From Phoronis australis (Eukaryota > Phoronida > Phoronidae), in NCBI GenBank assembly GCA_002633005.1, contig NMRA01000233.1, forward strand, positions 129,687-189,686: a DNA stretch of 60,000 bases, given 5' to 3'. Made by a program: the position numbers and the translations under genes. Under the pieces are notes generated by a model, which saw only the letters and a program-made list of their open reading frames with translations, searched no databases and was not told where the DNA came from. Each line of letters starts with the position of its first letter. The stretch's first letter is position 1. This document shows, one piece after another, positions 51,701 to 59,345 of this stretch.

Positions 51701-54700
51701 TTGGAATTGTGTCTGAAAAGGCACCGTTTTGGAGGGAAACTGGTCTTGGAAAGTTGCCCTTTTGAGTGTCATGTCCTGTATGCATGCTTTATAATTTTGA
51801 ATGATTACAGGATATTTCCTCATGCTATGCAAAAGTCAGAAGTTTATATATCCAAGTTACCATATTGATGTTGTACTGTTTTGCAAGTACCTTTACATGA
51901 GATTGTGACCAGTCATGTTCCTAGCTTCAGACCATTTTCCTGATTGGTGTGTGCAGTCACTGGCCATGTGGACAATAAACTATGGCAAGGAAATAGCCAT
52001 TATCAGCTAAGCACCTTCTGCAGTTGATTTCGTAAGCAGCTACCAACTTAATTGTGGATTTTCAAAACGAGGAAATTCTCTAGTTAGGAACGTGAAAAGA
52101 AGATGAAGCTGTTTTTTTTTTCAATCTGTCAAAACGCCTTTTGCAGTTGTCACAATGAAAGTTGTAGCTAAGGGAAGAATACTGGGACCCACCTGAAAGT
52201 TTACATAAACTTTTTTGACATTCAACTGTACTCGCTTTGTTTGTAAAGGCAGTTTGAGATGAACACCATGTAGCAAACATGGTTCAATTGCACCACGCAC
52301 CTAGTTTTGTGACTACGAAAAGCCTGTTCTCAACTTCGAAACACAACATTTGTGGCTCTCACGTGCACGTCAAAGCAACATTTATTGAGACATAGGGACA
52401 TCTTTTGCTAAAGCAAATATCTAGGTTCCTAGTTAAATACTCAAAAGTGACACAAAAATGAAATCAGTTCTGGTAAGTTGCACATAATCGTGTAAAAAGA
52501 AGCATTTAAAAAGAAGCAAGTCAAAAAGCACCGTTAGTATTTCATGGCGCTCAAAGTGAACACATGTGACCAGTCTCTCCAGACAACAATTATGGTATCC
52601 GATTTTGCTTGTTCCAGGAAATGTGCAGNCCACTATTGTAAAATCGCACCAACTTTGTACAAAAGTAACTGCCAGTATTGTCCCTGTTTCATTTTACAAG
52701 GGTTCCTAATATTGTTGCGAATGGCCTCATTTTGTCCAGTGTTGTCCGTTGGTTGCTATGATACAGTATTTGACCATGGCAGAGGTTATTTTGGTGCTGC
52801 ATAGTTCTATAGAAAAACAAGAAATTAAAATCCAACTTGATTGTCGTATTGTGTCCTAAATTGGTGGTGATTTTACCATAGGTTTATGTTAGGTTATTGT
52901 TTGGCTTAATTTTTACCCAGAGCTGTTGAATGCTACTGTTATGCTGCTATGACACAGTCTTGTCATTGCCGTGTAAATTCAGTTGATGGGCACGACATGA
53001 GCTAGTTACCTAGTGCCCAACTGGACACAGCTAAATTTTACTCAAAGCAGGTGTGATTGGTCAACTTCCTTTGAGTCTCAACTAAAGTTTGTTGATCAAG
53101 TGCACACGGGTACGTTTCATGAAAGTGACCCAAGACAGAAATTTGGTCTTCACAATTGCGAGAGAACATCACTCTCTGGAAATGTTTTATAGAAACTGTC
53201 TCTGTAACTGGCAGGTATTTGTACACTCAGGAACTTATGCACTTTGGCTCAAGTGAGATGTAATAATAGCACAAGACCACATTTCTGACTGAAGTCTTCA
53301 GTCACTTTTCATGAAACAGAACTCTACCGTCGGGTCCCGGATCCTACCTCCAAACTCAGACTTGATTCAGATTCAGGCTTGGACTCGAAACTAACCAGTC
53401 ACGCGACATGATTTGAGAATAAAATTAATTTGTAACTTTACTCGAAGCGTGTCATCTCATTGGTCAATTCTCAAGTTGAGTTTTGAGTACAGAAATTGAA
53501 CCTCAGGTTCAGAGTTCTTAAATTGCAGTATGTACATTTTGTGATGCCATACACTTGTTTCTTTTCAGGCAAAAGCCCCCGGCGACGCGCTACTAGCATG
53601 GACACTAAAGCATACGAGAAGAAGCGTGGTCGAGCCAAGAAGAAAGTGGACCAACTACGCGCCGCCCTGGAGGCAGGCCACAGTCCTTCCTCGCCCATCT
53701 CGGAAACGGGCGACTACTCGCCACTACCCTCGTTCACGCTGAGCCCGTCAGACTTCCGCCCACGAGCCAGCTCTAATGCCAGCTCCTGCGGCCGACTTTC
53801 ACCCATCCCCGCCATCGAGCCGGACTTGCACGACTCCCAGGTGCCGTCCATGTCACCAATCCCCTGGGGCAACGACGGTATGGGGAGCTGCGGCAACCTG
53901 AGCTACAATTCAGACTACACTGACCTTACGGAAAATTTTGGTGACGTGATGACCCTGGGTGAGCTCCCGTACAAGGACAGCCTGGGCCCGCTCAGCGAGG
54001 TGCGCTCCATGGGTTCCAACAGCTCCATACCACAGATGCTGAGCTCATATGACACATACTCGACTGGAAATGAATACGACTTCAGTATGCCGCCACCACC
54101 CTACCCATCCAACCCTTCGCCCAATGTCCTGCAGCAGCAACAACAGCAGCAGCAGCAGGTCACAACCAATGGCAACACGGGCAATACGTACATCAATCTG
54201 ACCAGTCCGCAGGTACAGGACATGTACAGCCAGGAGGCGCTGGTACGCCAGGACCCCATGATGAGCAACACGCTCTCCAACAGCGTGACGGCCTTCCGCA
54301 CCATCAATGGCGTCAGCCAATCGCGCATGTCCGGAGGGTCGGTGGTCGCCAGCAGTGTCTACCAGAATGGGCGGGGCATGAGCCCGGTGCAGCAGGCCCG
54401 TCCCCAGCAGCCAGTGTCCGACTCGCTGCTGCGTGCTGCTCTCACACAGAACACTCAGAAGCAGGCTCCGTCGTACGCTTCGGCGCAGGCGCCGACTATA
54501 CAGATTAACATGTACTCCCAACTGAACACCAACAACATGCAGCCAATGAACTATGGTATGATGAATAGTGGTGGCGGTGGCGGTCTCAACTGCTTCCCCT
54601 CTGATCTGGACTTTACTCTGGACGCCCTCCAGCCGGAGGGTCTAGAGTGTGACGTCAACCAAGTTATACAGCACGAGCTGAGTGTTGACGGCAATCTGGA

Positions 54701-54746
54701 CTTTGCCTTTGATCCCTCCACGCCGAGTCACAACGTCGTGCGTTGA
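15315..54746 (+). CDS. foxo: FoxO forkhead transcription factor, complete, three coding exons
   Basis: The coding path is 15315-15728, 42831-42936, 53569-54746: 1698 bp, 565 residues, with consistent phases. FoxO activates genes for stress resistance, metabolism, apoptosis and autophagy, and is exported from the nucleus after AKT phosphorylation downstream of insulin/PI3K. Seen here: AKT site 1 RSRCHTWP (Thr32); forkhead domain about residues 84-180 with the FoxO-type KGDSN insert before recognition helix [10 protein letters not shown] (139-148); AKT site 2 RRRATS (Ser183); basic [12 protein letters not shown] (191-199); AKT site 3 RPRASS (Ser242) with a CK1-type serine run; a nine-Gln tract; and an acidic C-terminus ([22 protein letters not shown]) matching the FoxO transactivation segment. 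The ATG is the first in frame, with A at -3. It is a single full-length gene; which vertebrate FOXO1/3/4/6 it resembles most is not meaningful for an invertebrate. Confidence 0.97.
15743..16350. mobile_element. 608-bp full-length foldback element at the FoxO exon 1 donor
   Basis: The two halves are reverse complements along almost their whole length (about 300-bp arms, centre near 16046). Readable pairs include agtggagacggtgaccatcc (15771) with the complement of ggatggccaccgtctccact (16303-16322), and agagagacactttgggaggc (15900) with the complement of cctcccaaggtgtctctct. Flanks TTACGGAC (15735-15742) and TAACGGAC (16351-16358) look like an 8-bp target duplication with one mismatch. It has no transposase. 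It starts 14 bp after the end of FoxO exon 1. Confidence 0.85.
17186..17335. repeat. Dispersed repeat copy 2 with 14-bp hairpin arms
   Basis: It is homologous to 6036-6225. acattttgagaacc (17246-17259) and ggttctcaaaatgt (17281-17294) are perfect inverted arms around a 21-base loop. Confidence 0.65.
18481..18542. repeat. 31-bp tandem duplication
   Basis: Two adjacent copies of a unit reading tcatggcgatgtaatatgtc then agggaattcag; the copies differ by one base. Confidence 0.9.
18585..18708. repeat. 62-bp tandem duplication
   Basis: Two copies share gaactaaatgttactatgtg, then ctca.cccaaaga.ggaccta, at a spacing of 62 bp. Confidence 0.85.
19291..19950 (-). CDS. Unrecognised 219-codon ORF inside FoxO intron 1
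   Basis: I do not recognise this protein. It is the longest ORF in the window that no known exon explains. At this base composition an ORF of this length is unlikely by chance (I estimate well under 0.05 per window). The N-terminal part has a hydrophobic stretch ([18 protein letters not shown]) followed by a charged helix-like segment ([20 protein letters not shown]). On the minus strand a pyrimidine-rich tract ending in cacgacag precedes this part, and CAG/gtgaga at 19701/19700 follows it, so about 19701-19868 could be one internal exon. Beyond that donor a different frame also looks protein-like ([14 protein letters not shown]). A nested gene, a decayed copy or chance all remain possible. 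Confidence 0.2.
   Translation of the reverse strand: MQALTKSAYFLINKILFSKADISLSHTTACLFVSCTFVHINHILICNIRRILWFVTEEIPSVWKELSCIEKQNQITGELTALAGEIQRLLRTSSLKMRRMVLLKKPSRQLSCDSDRQIRDRQTAAFENIFISSILFAQLVFKNFLTRLCYVLQRRPSSILCVYGNNSRQFHQITVITYFLNCSFASSGQAVNNITDHKLMKLIIKSCSRNIKASAQDNR
21641..21874. repeat. Diverged tandem duplication, ~95 and ~140 bp
   Basis: Both copies contain ttggaat..gta.catcagat.a, then gatataagtttt.ctaatcag and gttcatctaat. The second has about 45 extra bases in the middle. Confidence 0.75.
23348..23452. repeat. 24-bp tandem repeat, about 4.3 copies
   Basis: The unit is tttccactgtcccaaactgg followed by ataa. Copies begin at 23348, 23372, 23396 and 23420, with a partial copy at 23444. 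Confidence 0.95.
24194..24227. repeat. 17-bp direct duplication
   Basis: gtgtctcgcgctagcct occurs twice back to back. Confidence 0.9.
24542..24572. other. Short perfect stem-loop
   Basis: gtagcccct and aggggctac form a 9-bp stem around a loop that itself contains aaccggcc. No function is suggested by context. Confidence 0.5.
26972..28514. mobile_element. TIR-bounded composite element, 1.54 kb
   Basis: The left end actgtaaactcactggttaa mirrors the right end (reverse complement actgtaaactcgccggtcaa). Inside each end lies a direct copy of a ~70-bp block (gattaccca, ccaaaagtagggg, tggacgattac; 27047-27113 and 28420-28487). The middle holds a duplicated segment and a nested hAT-like insertion. 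The left block shares gccctgggc.ctta.attggg with the small element at 56618. The ORFs inside (27176-27496 +, 27587-28054 -) match no transposase I know. Confidence 0.6.
27672..28122. mobile_element. 451-bp hAT-like insertion with exact 8-bp target duplication
   Basis: The 8-bp repeat tatggctg flanks the element at 27664-27671 and 28123-28130. The ends are inverted: left caggcctttatccagg; right, reverse-complemented, caggccttaatgcagcgtaa then gtccagg. An 8-bp duplication and CAG-type ends are typical of hAT. Without it, the flanks form a tandem pair of ~85-bp units starting gcaatta..acgagaggggg. It has no transposase. Confidence 0.8.
31043..32369. repeat. 663-bp direct duplication around a single N (31706)
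   Basis: 31043-31705 and 31707-32369 match end to end with only about nine substitutions. The first copy is exactly the end of the sequence before the N and the second exactly the start after it. This is the signature of two overlapping allelic contigs left unmerged. Inside each copy is a 26-bp tandem duplication (31301-31352) carrying attggttgctgtcaacagtg. Confidence 0.9.
35324..35661. repeat. 37-bp repeat flanking a 263-bp segment at N 35361
   Basis: A 37-bp stretch starting atttaagtgcacttatcttg ends at 35360, just before the N, and recurs at 35625-35661. The 263 bp between the N and the second copy are absent from the first contig. They contain ggcgcttac-type sequence related to the TIR family at 27 and 56.6 kb. 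It is probably a contig overlap with an allele-specific insertion. Confidence 0.6.
36099..36156. repeat. 29-bp tandem duplication
   Basis: Two identical adjacent copies of a unit starting atcaaattattggcaactgc. Confidence 0.95.
38034..38270. repeat. 20-bp minisatellite, about 11.7 copies
   Basis: The unit ctgaatgtgatacacattgc (variants ctgactg, ttgaaag) is repeated in strict 20-bp register. Because 20 is not a multiple of three, the minus strand stays open in more than one frame and yields artificial repetitive ORFs of about 100 codons. Confidence 0.97.
39045..39310. repeat. AAGCTTG-rich dispersed repeat, copy 1
   Basis: cttgtcaaaaag.cttga, cctttttcaacattgaattc and cttggtttacc match the block at 55260-55350. 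Several gagcttg/caagcttgg words recur. Confidence 0.6.
39821..39874. repeat. 27-bp tandem duplication
   Basis: Two identical copies of a unit starting gtaacgaactgtcagttctt. Confidence 0.95.
40447..40499. other. Assembly gap (53 N)
   Basis: A run of N. The true length is unknown. It directly precedes the piggyBac relic, whose 5' end may lie in it. Confidence 0.99.
40500..40885 (+). pseudogene. Broken piggyBac-type transposase fragment
   Basis: After the gap an acidic frame ([19 protein letters not shown]..) runs to a stop at 40676-40678. A different frame from 40681 then reads [20 protein letters not shown], ..[11 protein letters not shown], and after a T-run (40828-40838) a third frame reads [14 protein letters not shown]. 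The order 'F..I...TN.....', 'W.P...EIK.F.G..M.MGI..LP' is that of the N-terminal part of the piggyBac transposase domain (DDE_Tnp_1_7). At least two frameshifts and stops are present, and the catalytic region is missing. It lies within FoxO intron 1 and is inactive. Confidence 0.7.
41610..41830. repeat. Dispersed repeat with CTCF-like core, copy 2
   Basis: It shares gtacctgaaactt..gaatcc, ctgagat.tgatgttcc and tcaaattt with 4372-4446. It ends in tgcctcctggtggacatcc. Confidence 0.6.
42831..42936 (+). CDS. foxo: FoxO coding exon 2 (recognition helix and wings)
   Basis: The acceptor is cttgtcattacag ending at 42830 and the donor gtgagt at 42937. The 106 bp run from phase 0 to phase 1 and encode [20 protein letters not shown], then [15 protein letters not shown]. 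This supplies DNA-recognition helix 3 and the wing region, so exons 1 and 3 alone could not give a working DNA-binding domain. Confidence 0.97.
44940..47723. repeat. 1.39-kb direct duplication around a single N (46331)
   Basis: 44940-46330 and 46332-47723 match end to end, about 99% identical, with one single-base indel and about a dozen substitutions. The first copy ends exactly at the N and the second starts right after it. An unmerged allelic contig overlap is more likely than a real tandem duplication. The identical 112-codon ORFs in each copy (45201 and 46593) are just this duplication. Confidence 0.92.
48186..48338. other. 150-bp hairpin (MITE-like or precursor-like stem-loop)
   Basis: The two halves pair along about 70 bp. 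gacttattcttgttaaaatg pairs with cattttaatcagaataagtc; agaaatccattt with gaatgaatttct-type sequence; and gagcctca (48262-48269) perfectly with tgaggctc (48274-48281) around the 4-base loop cttt. The shape could suit a hairpin RNA, but mobile-element origin is as likely. Confidence 0.65.
50609..50622. promoter_or_regulatory. X-box-like palindrome in FoxO intron 2
   Basis: GTTGCCACGGCAAC is a perfect inverted repeat of the RFX half-site GTTGCC with a 2-base centre. It is stricter than the two intergenic sites. Confidence 0.4.
50883..50911. repeat. (CT)n microsatellite
   Basis: CT repeats interrupted by TT and GT. Confidence 0.9.
53569..54746 (+). CDS. foxo: FoxO coding exon 3 (regulatory and activation regions)
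   Basis: The acceptor is gtttcttttcag ending at 53568; phase 1 entry; the stop TGA is at 54744-54746. It begins [12 protein letters not shown] and encodes AKT sites 2 and 3, the NLS, Ser/Pro-rich and Gln-rich stretches and the acidic C-terminus. The open frame reaches back to 53496, but that part is intron. The exon is clearly richer in G+C than the flanking DNA, which also opens long antisense shadow frames. Confidence 0.97.
54132..54158 (+). repeat. CAG/CAA tract encoding nine Gln in FoxO
   Basis: Nine glutamine codons (two CAA interruptions) lie between VL and VTTN, residues near 362-370. It is a short glutamine run likely to vary between alleles. Confidence 0.9.
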
Positions 54747-55077
54747 CCTACCAGCCAGACATATCAACAGTGGCTTGTGTGTATTAGCCATGTGTATTTT
54801 TGTACATTGCGAAGACTCAAATGAAAACGTTGCCCATGACGATGTGCTGGTGATTGGGCAGAAGTCAGTGAGACGTGATTATGTAAGGGTGGGGCTGGTC
54901 TGCCAAAGGATCACCAAGCACACCAGGAAATCAGAAAACTGCAGTGCACAGGGTGGCAACTAGAATAGATAATCTTCAGGGATTACAGCAGTCTTTATGT
55001 ACTCACTCTACAGTGGGACTGTCTACACGGTCGCCATTTACGATAGCTGAAAATCAGGTTGTAAAATGTCATCTTTG

Positions 55078-55635
55078 AATCAAGCTTGGTAATTAATTTC
55101 TCGTGATTTTTGTTGTGGCTGGCTGCATATCTGTATAATTGGGTACTTAGCTGAATATTGATCAAGCTTGGTTGAGCCTTACTTGGTATTTTTCTCCAAG
55201 CTTGAGATACTTTGTTTCCTTCCTATTCCTTCTTGTTAAGCTGTTAAGCTTAGAAAAATTGGTAAATCGGGCTTGTCAAAAAGCCTTGAATAAGCTTGAT
55301 GGGCTAGTCTCTTTTTCAGTATTGAATACCAAGCTAGGAAAATCTTGCCTCTTGGTACCTTCTGCTCTGCGAGCTTGAATAAGTTTTGCTATGTCAAATT
55401 CTGTCATCAGAATGAGCGCATCCCATGCCCTGTTCATGTGTGACAGGGTAGCTGTGCTGTGCACTGAGATGCACTCTGATAAGAACGTCATATCACTAGT
55501 AAGGTTATGCAAGCTTGGTTTGGAATTGCGAATAAGGTTGGCCGAAAAAAGTGAGAATAATATTAGCCAAGCTAGAATAACATTGTCCAATCTTGATTGC
55601 ATAATCTTGTCGATAAGGATCATCCAAGCTTGATG
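55078..55635. repeat. AAGCTTG-rich dispersed repeat, copy 2
   Basis: AAGCTTG occurs about six times in 560 bp (near 55082, 55164, 55198, 55293, 55511, 55625), with further gagcttg and aagctag variants. The segment 55268-55352 aligns with 39170-39255. Confidence 0.65.
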
Positions 55636-56264
55636 AATTTACTGCAGTAAGGTCTGCCTCCCATGGGAGCTATTGCCTAACTGAGTGGAATTGTGCGATC
55701 ACAGTGCAGTCAGGTTTTGTAATTAATTGTCCAATTAACAGCTCCTGTTGATGATCCTACAACTGTGGTATAATAGGCATGACGTGGCACGTATAATGCA
55801 CCTTGATTCCGTGTATTATCAATCTCGAGGGAGTGTTAGAATTTGACAGGTGGCTCTCGGTTAGCCTCAGTGTTGATGATTTTGGAAAACACCTGGGTGG
55901 AAGTTTTTGAAAATCAAATGGGTACTATTTAGCGAATATTTCGAGTGCTTGGTTTATGTGAGTAAATTTTTATCAGTGTGTCCATTCCGCGTAGTAGTTT
56001 CTGCCATGATATCTCGAAAATCTGCCGTCAGTCGTTTAATATTCCCTGCGCAGTACTGTCTCGATGTTCCCTCTGTTTTTGTCAAAACTGACAGTTGTCT
56101 CTTGTGAGTGCTTTTGTTTTGGATATCTGATTCCTAAAGCTGTTCCTGTTCTCTTTTTATGTGTCCACGTGTTCATATGTGGGTGCATGTTGCCATCATC
56201 TCTGTCTGGTCGCCGGGCATCCGCAGCTGTAATCTGACACCTTCCAGATGAATCGACTGCTGCT

Positions 56265-56284
56265 GTTCCCCCTGGTGGCAGTTA
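56265..56284 (-). promoter_or_regulatory. CTCF-like core motif
   Basis: On the minus strand it reads AACTGCCACCAGGGGGAAC, matching the CTCF core CCACNAGGGGG. Related cores lie at 4311, 6041 and 41789. Binding is unproven. Confidence 0.35.
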
Positions 56285-56297
56285 TAGCGTTTTACCA

Positions 56298-56550
56298 TTG
56301 TCTCTGTGTAGCTTTAAAGTTCCTTGATGGATTTTCCTAAAATTTGTCCAATAAGTTTCTAGTGAGGACAAAACAGCACCTATTTGCCTATAAATGTGAC
56401 GAAAGGTACCAACTTTTTTTCAGATGGATTTAACCACAGCTAGGCTTTGTTGTGTCAATTATATTGTTTCATCCTTGTCTCTGTATCTTTGGAGTTCCTG
56501 GATGAATTTTCATGAAATTTGACAAATAGCTTTCCATTATGCAGACCAGA
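56298..56550. repeat. Two diverged copies of a ~75-bp repeat
   Basis: 56298-56370 and 56477-56550 share tgtctctgta, ctt..gagttcct.gatg.a, ttttc.t.aaatttg.c.aat and the following bases, at a spacing of about 179 bp. Confidence 0.65.
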
Positions 56551-56617
56551 AGGCGCTCCCATTTTTGGATGAGTTTGACATATTCTGCACCATGGAGTGG
56601 CTGTTTTTGTGATGCTT

Positions 56618-56775
56618 ACCGTACTCGTCGGGGTTACCGCCCTGGGCACTTAGATTGGGAATTAAAAAACGGGGTTGGTGGTAAGCCGAGGATGGGCGGT
56701 TAAAAATGAAAAAAATGAAATTTCAAGGGTGGGCAGTATTCCGAGCATGGGCGGTAACCCGGATGAGTTTGGTAT
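56618..56775. mobile_element. ~155-bp TIR element, same family as 27 kb
   Basis: The ends gtactcgtcggggttaccgc and, reverse-complemented, caaactcatccgggttaccg then cccatgc are inverted repeats. The internal gccctgggcacttagattgg matches the left part of the 26972 element. It is non-coding. Confidence 0.7.
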
Positions 56776-58817
56776 AAACACTCTGTGAAGCACACCATTA
56801 GTGATGTTGTGGTGGACGCATTTCACTGCTTTCTCTTGCTCTGGTTTATTTTGGAAGGATTTTTTACTATTATAGACTTCTACTATATTACTTAGGTGAG
56901 GTGGTTCTGGATGCTTGGCATCTGTACAAATCGTTGCTGTATAAACTGTGCCATGATTTGACAGTCATTGGGACTGTTGGAAAACTAGCCTTGTATAACT
57001 AAGTGCTGTACATAGATCATTGAATAGATTTTGTATCACCTATCTAGGTTACTGCATCTATTGTATAATTAATGGAGGGTCTGTATTATGGTGATGACTC
57101 GGCCGCAGTGGATCCAAAAGGGTTTAGGGAGGCTCCGACTAGCTTGGACAATTTTGTGTTGCTGTAGTGGAGGGTATAGAGTACTCCCGCCTGCTTATTG
57201 GCATACCCCCCCCTCTCTATTCAAGGACAGGAATCCACGCCTGTGATCACTACCACAGGAGAGTGGCTGAAATTGGTGGAATGGTGATTTCTGTGAGGGT
57301 TACCGTGTAGACTGTGTCTTAAGGTTAAGAAATTGCCGATCTGTGGCCTGCCCCTAGGTTCCTTGATGTTGGTCATTGTATGCATTATATGTTGTGTGGA
57401 AGATGCAATGTTATATATGTGCTGGTAGGAAACTGTGAATAGCTTCACTTTTACAGAGACTTGTATATTTTTTAACAAAATGTAATCTATAATTTTTTTG
57501 CCTAATAATGTTTAATTGAATATGACATTTATCACGTGTCCTGCTCACCGGTTCGCTTCGGGAGCGATTGGTTAATTTTGTGTGTAGTCTAGGCAACTAT
57601 ATATAAAGTTATGAGCATTGGTTTATTGGAGTAATCGTGATTTGTAGAGGTCAGTGGCGTTGTAAAATTTTACATTTCAAGTGTCGCCTTGACTACGAAC
57701 CTATGTCGCCCTTGGCAACCAAAACGAGCCTAAGGTGTGCTAGCCAGTTATATCACTTAACCTATTTCCAAAAGTTATCCTGAATTCTGTTACCTAACTG
57801 AAAAGCGCTGTGTTTCTGGCACTTGAAAATGGCACACGTGGGTTTTATAGGTTTAATATTAAAGCGTGAGGTGACGGCCGTCGGTCGACTATTTACACGA
57901 TTGACCGGAGTCCAGCTTCCGTGTTGTACGTCTTCAGGGTAGCGTAATACTCTGGCGAAACAACTGCTTGTTTGGCGTCATCTTGGGGTTTTAATTCAAC
58001 GCAGTTTTTTGTTTCGTGAAACCGCAGGCTTAGGTAAACCTCGTGTTGTTCAGTTTTGTACATAGTTCATGTTTTATCGCTGTCTTTTAATTTTGTATTT
58101 TAGCGTAGTCGTGAAGGTTCGGTGACGTAAACATCTTGTTTTCTTTTGTACTCTTAAACCAATTCATTGGGAAATTAGTTGTCTTGACGTTATTTATACA
58201 GCCTAAGTACAGCTGGGATCAGGGGAAAACACTGTTTGCTGTCAAGTTGGGGAGTCACGAAACTAGAAAATTTACGCAAGCAAATCGGTGTTAAAAATTT
58301 ACCTTAAAAGAAACAGGGTCGTTGTTTTTGCATTTATTGCTTATTTCTCGAGTTACGTAACGACTTGACTTTTGAACGAATGCTAGTAGGGTGTAGGTAT
58401 CAGTACCTATAAAAACATCTTAATAGTTTCTGTTCTTGTAATATCGTGTTTACCTTTTAAAGTCGTTGGCAGGTGACCCCTCTTATCAGACAAAACGGGC
58501 AATGTCACTAGAGAAAGTACAGGAAATATGTAGGTTAGAAAACCGGATTTTCTGACACAAATCAAACTAATTTGGTGACCTGTTCGATAAATATTTTCAT
58601 GGGACTTAGATTTTGTATAAGTCACGGTTTCAATAAATGACCTTTAGTGGGATTGCCAACTTGTTCTTTGAATGCCAATTGTATGTTGTGATTTGTGACA
58701 CGAACGTTGGCACTGCTGTTGTTGATCATGACATTAGAGATTGTACGTGGAATACTTATGAGAATAGTGCTGAGAATGTATCCATCGTTTGGTGTATATT
58801 TTTGTTCTGCGCCTGTA

Positions 58818-58823
58818 AATAAA
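58818..58823 (+). promoter_or_regulatory. Candidate FoxO poly(A) signal
   Basis: AATAAA is followed after about 25 bases by a GT-rich stretch (gtgactttgtgtacg). A second AATAAA is at 58632-58637. Candidate only. Confidence 0.35.
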
Positions 58824-59214
58824 CCCCTGCCTCTATGACAGTGACTTTGTGTACGTTCTTAATGACTGGTGACCAAGGTGTGTTTACAAATGATGTTACG
58901 TAAACGATAAGTGGTGTGCGGTATTACTGGGAATCGGGGTGGTAAAAATATTCGGAAAGAACTTGAATATTATATGTTTGTATGTGTCTGGAATAGGGGT
59001 GGTATCTTGTTTCTTTATTGCACTGGGCTGGCTCAGACGTCCTAGGCGGTGAAAACTCCCAATGCTCGTTTAGTTAGTGAAATATCCGAAAAAAGGTCCG
59101 TGGTTTCATTGACACTTGTCTTTCTCCGAAGATTTGTTCTTCAAAATTTGGTTAGGAAATAGGGATAACGTTATGGACCCTTGAGGAAAAGTGCGTTTAA
59201 ACAAACATGATCAG

Positions 59215-59345
59215 CAGTGGCGGACTTGGGGTGGGGGACAAGGAGGCCATGCCCCCCAAAAAATTCTTCCAAATTCCATTTGGCAGTTCAGGGGTGCGAA
59301 TGTCTGACGGGCAAAATTCTGNTCAAAATCCTGGATTCGCCCCTG
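59215..59345. mobile_element. 131-bp hAT-like MITE relic
   Basis: The left end cagtggcggacttggggtgg and the right end aaaatcctggattcgcccctg are inverted ends of the CAGGGGCGGATCCAGG type. A single N lies inside (59322). Flanks share only tcag, so the target duplication is not clear. It belongs to the same family as 13554-13622. Confidence 0.6.

Larger units (their letters stand above)
42937..53568 (+). other. FoxO intron 2 (10.6 kb)
   Basis: GT-AG intron. Contents are listed separately (contig-end duplication, hairpin, X-box-like site, CT repeat). I see nothing convincing in 42937-44939, 48339-50608 or 50912-53568; the latter includes a single N at 52629 without flanking duplication. The 160-codon minus ORF at 49289-49771 is not recognised. 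Confidence 0.9.
54747..58840 (+). other. Putative FoxO 3' UTR and downstream sequence
   Basis: No coding signal follows the FoxO stop. Long 3' UTRs are usual for FoxO genes. The first good AATAAA hexamers I noted are at 58632 and 58818. The end of the transcript cannot be fixed from sequence. Repeats inside are listed separately. Confidence 0.45.

Noticed and set aside
54045-54521. 158-codon antisense ORF in FoxO exon 3
   Set aside because: It is a shadow of the G+C-rich coding exon, with poly-Leu from the antisense of the Gln tract.
8806-58133. Scattered GTAAACA/TGTTTAC words as FoxO autoregulatory sites
   Set aside because: They occur at many positions (for example 8806, 13222, 20123, 58127), as expected by chance for a 7-mer.
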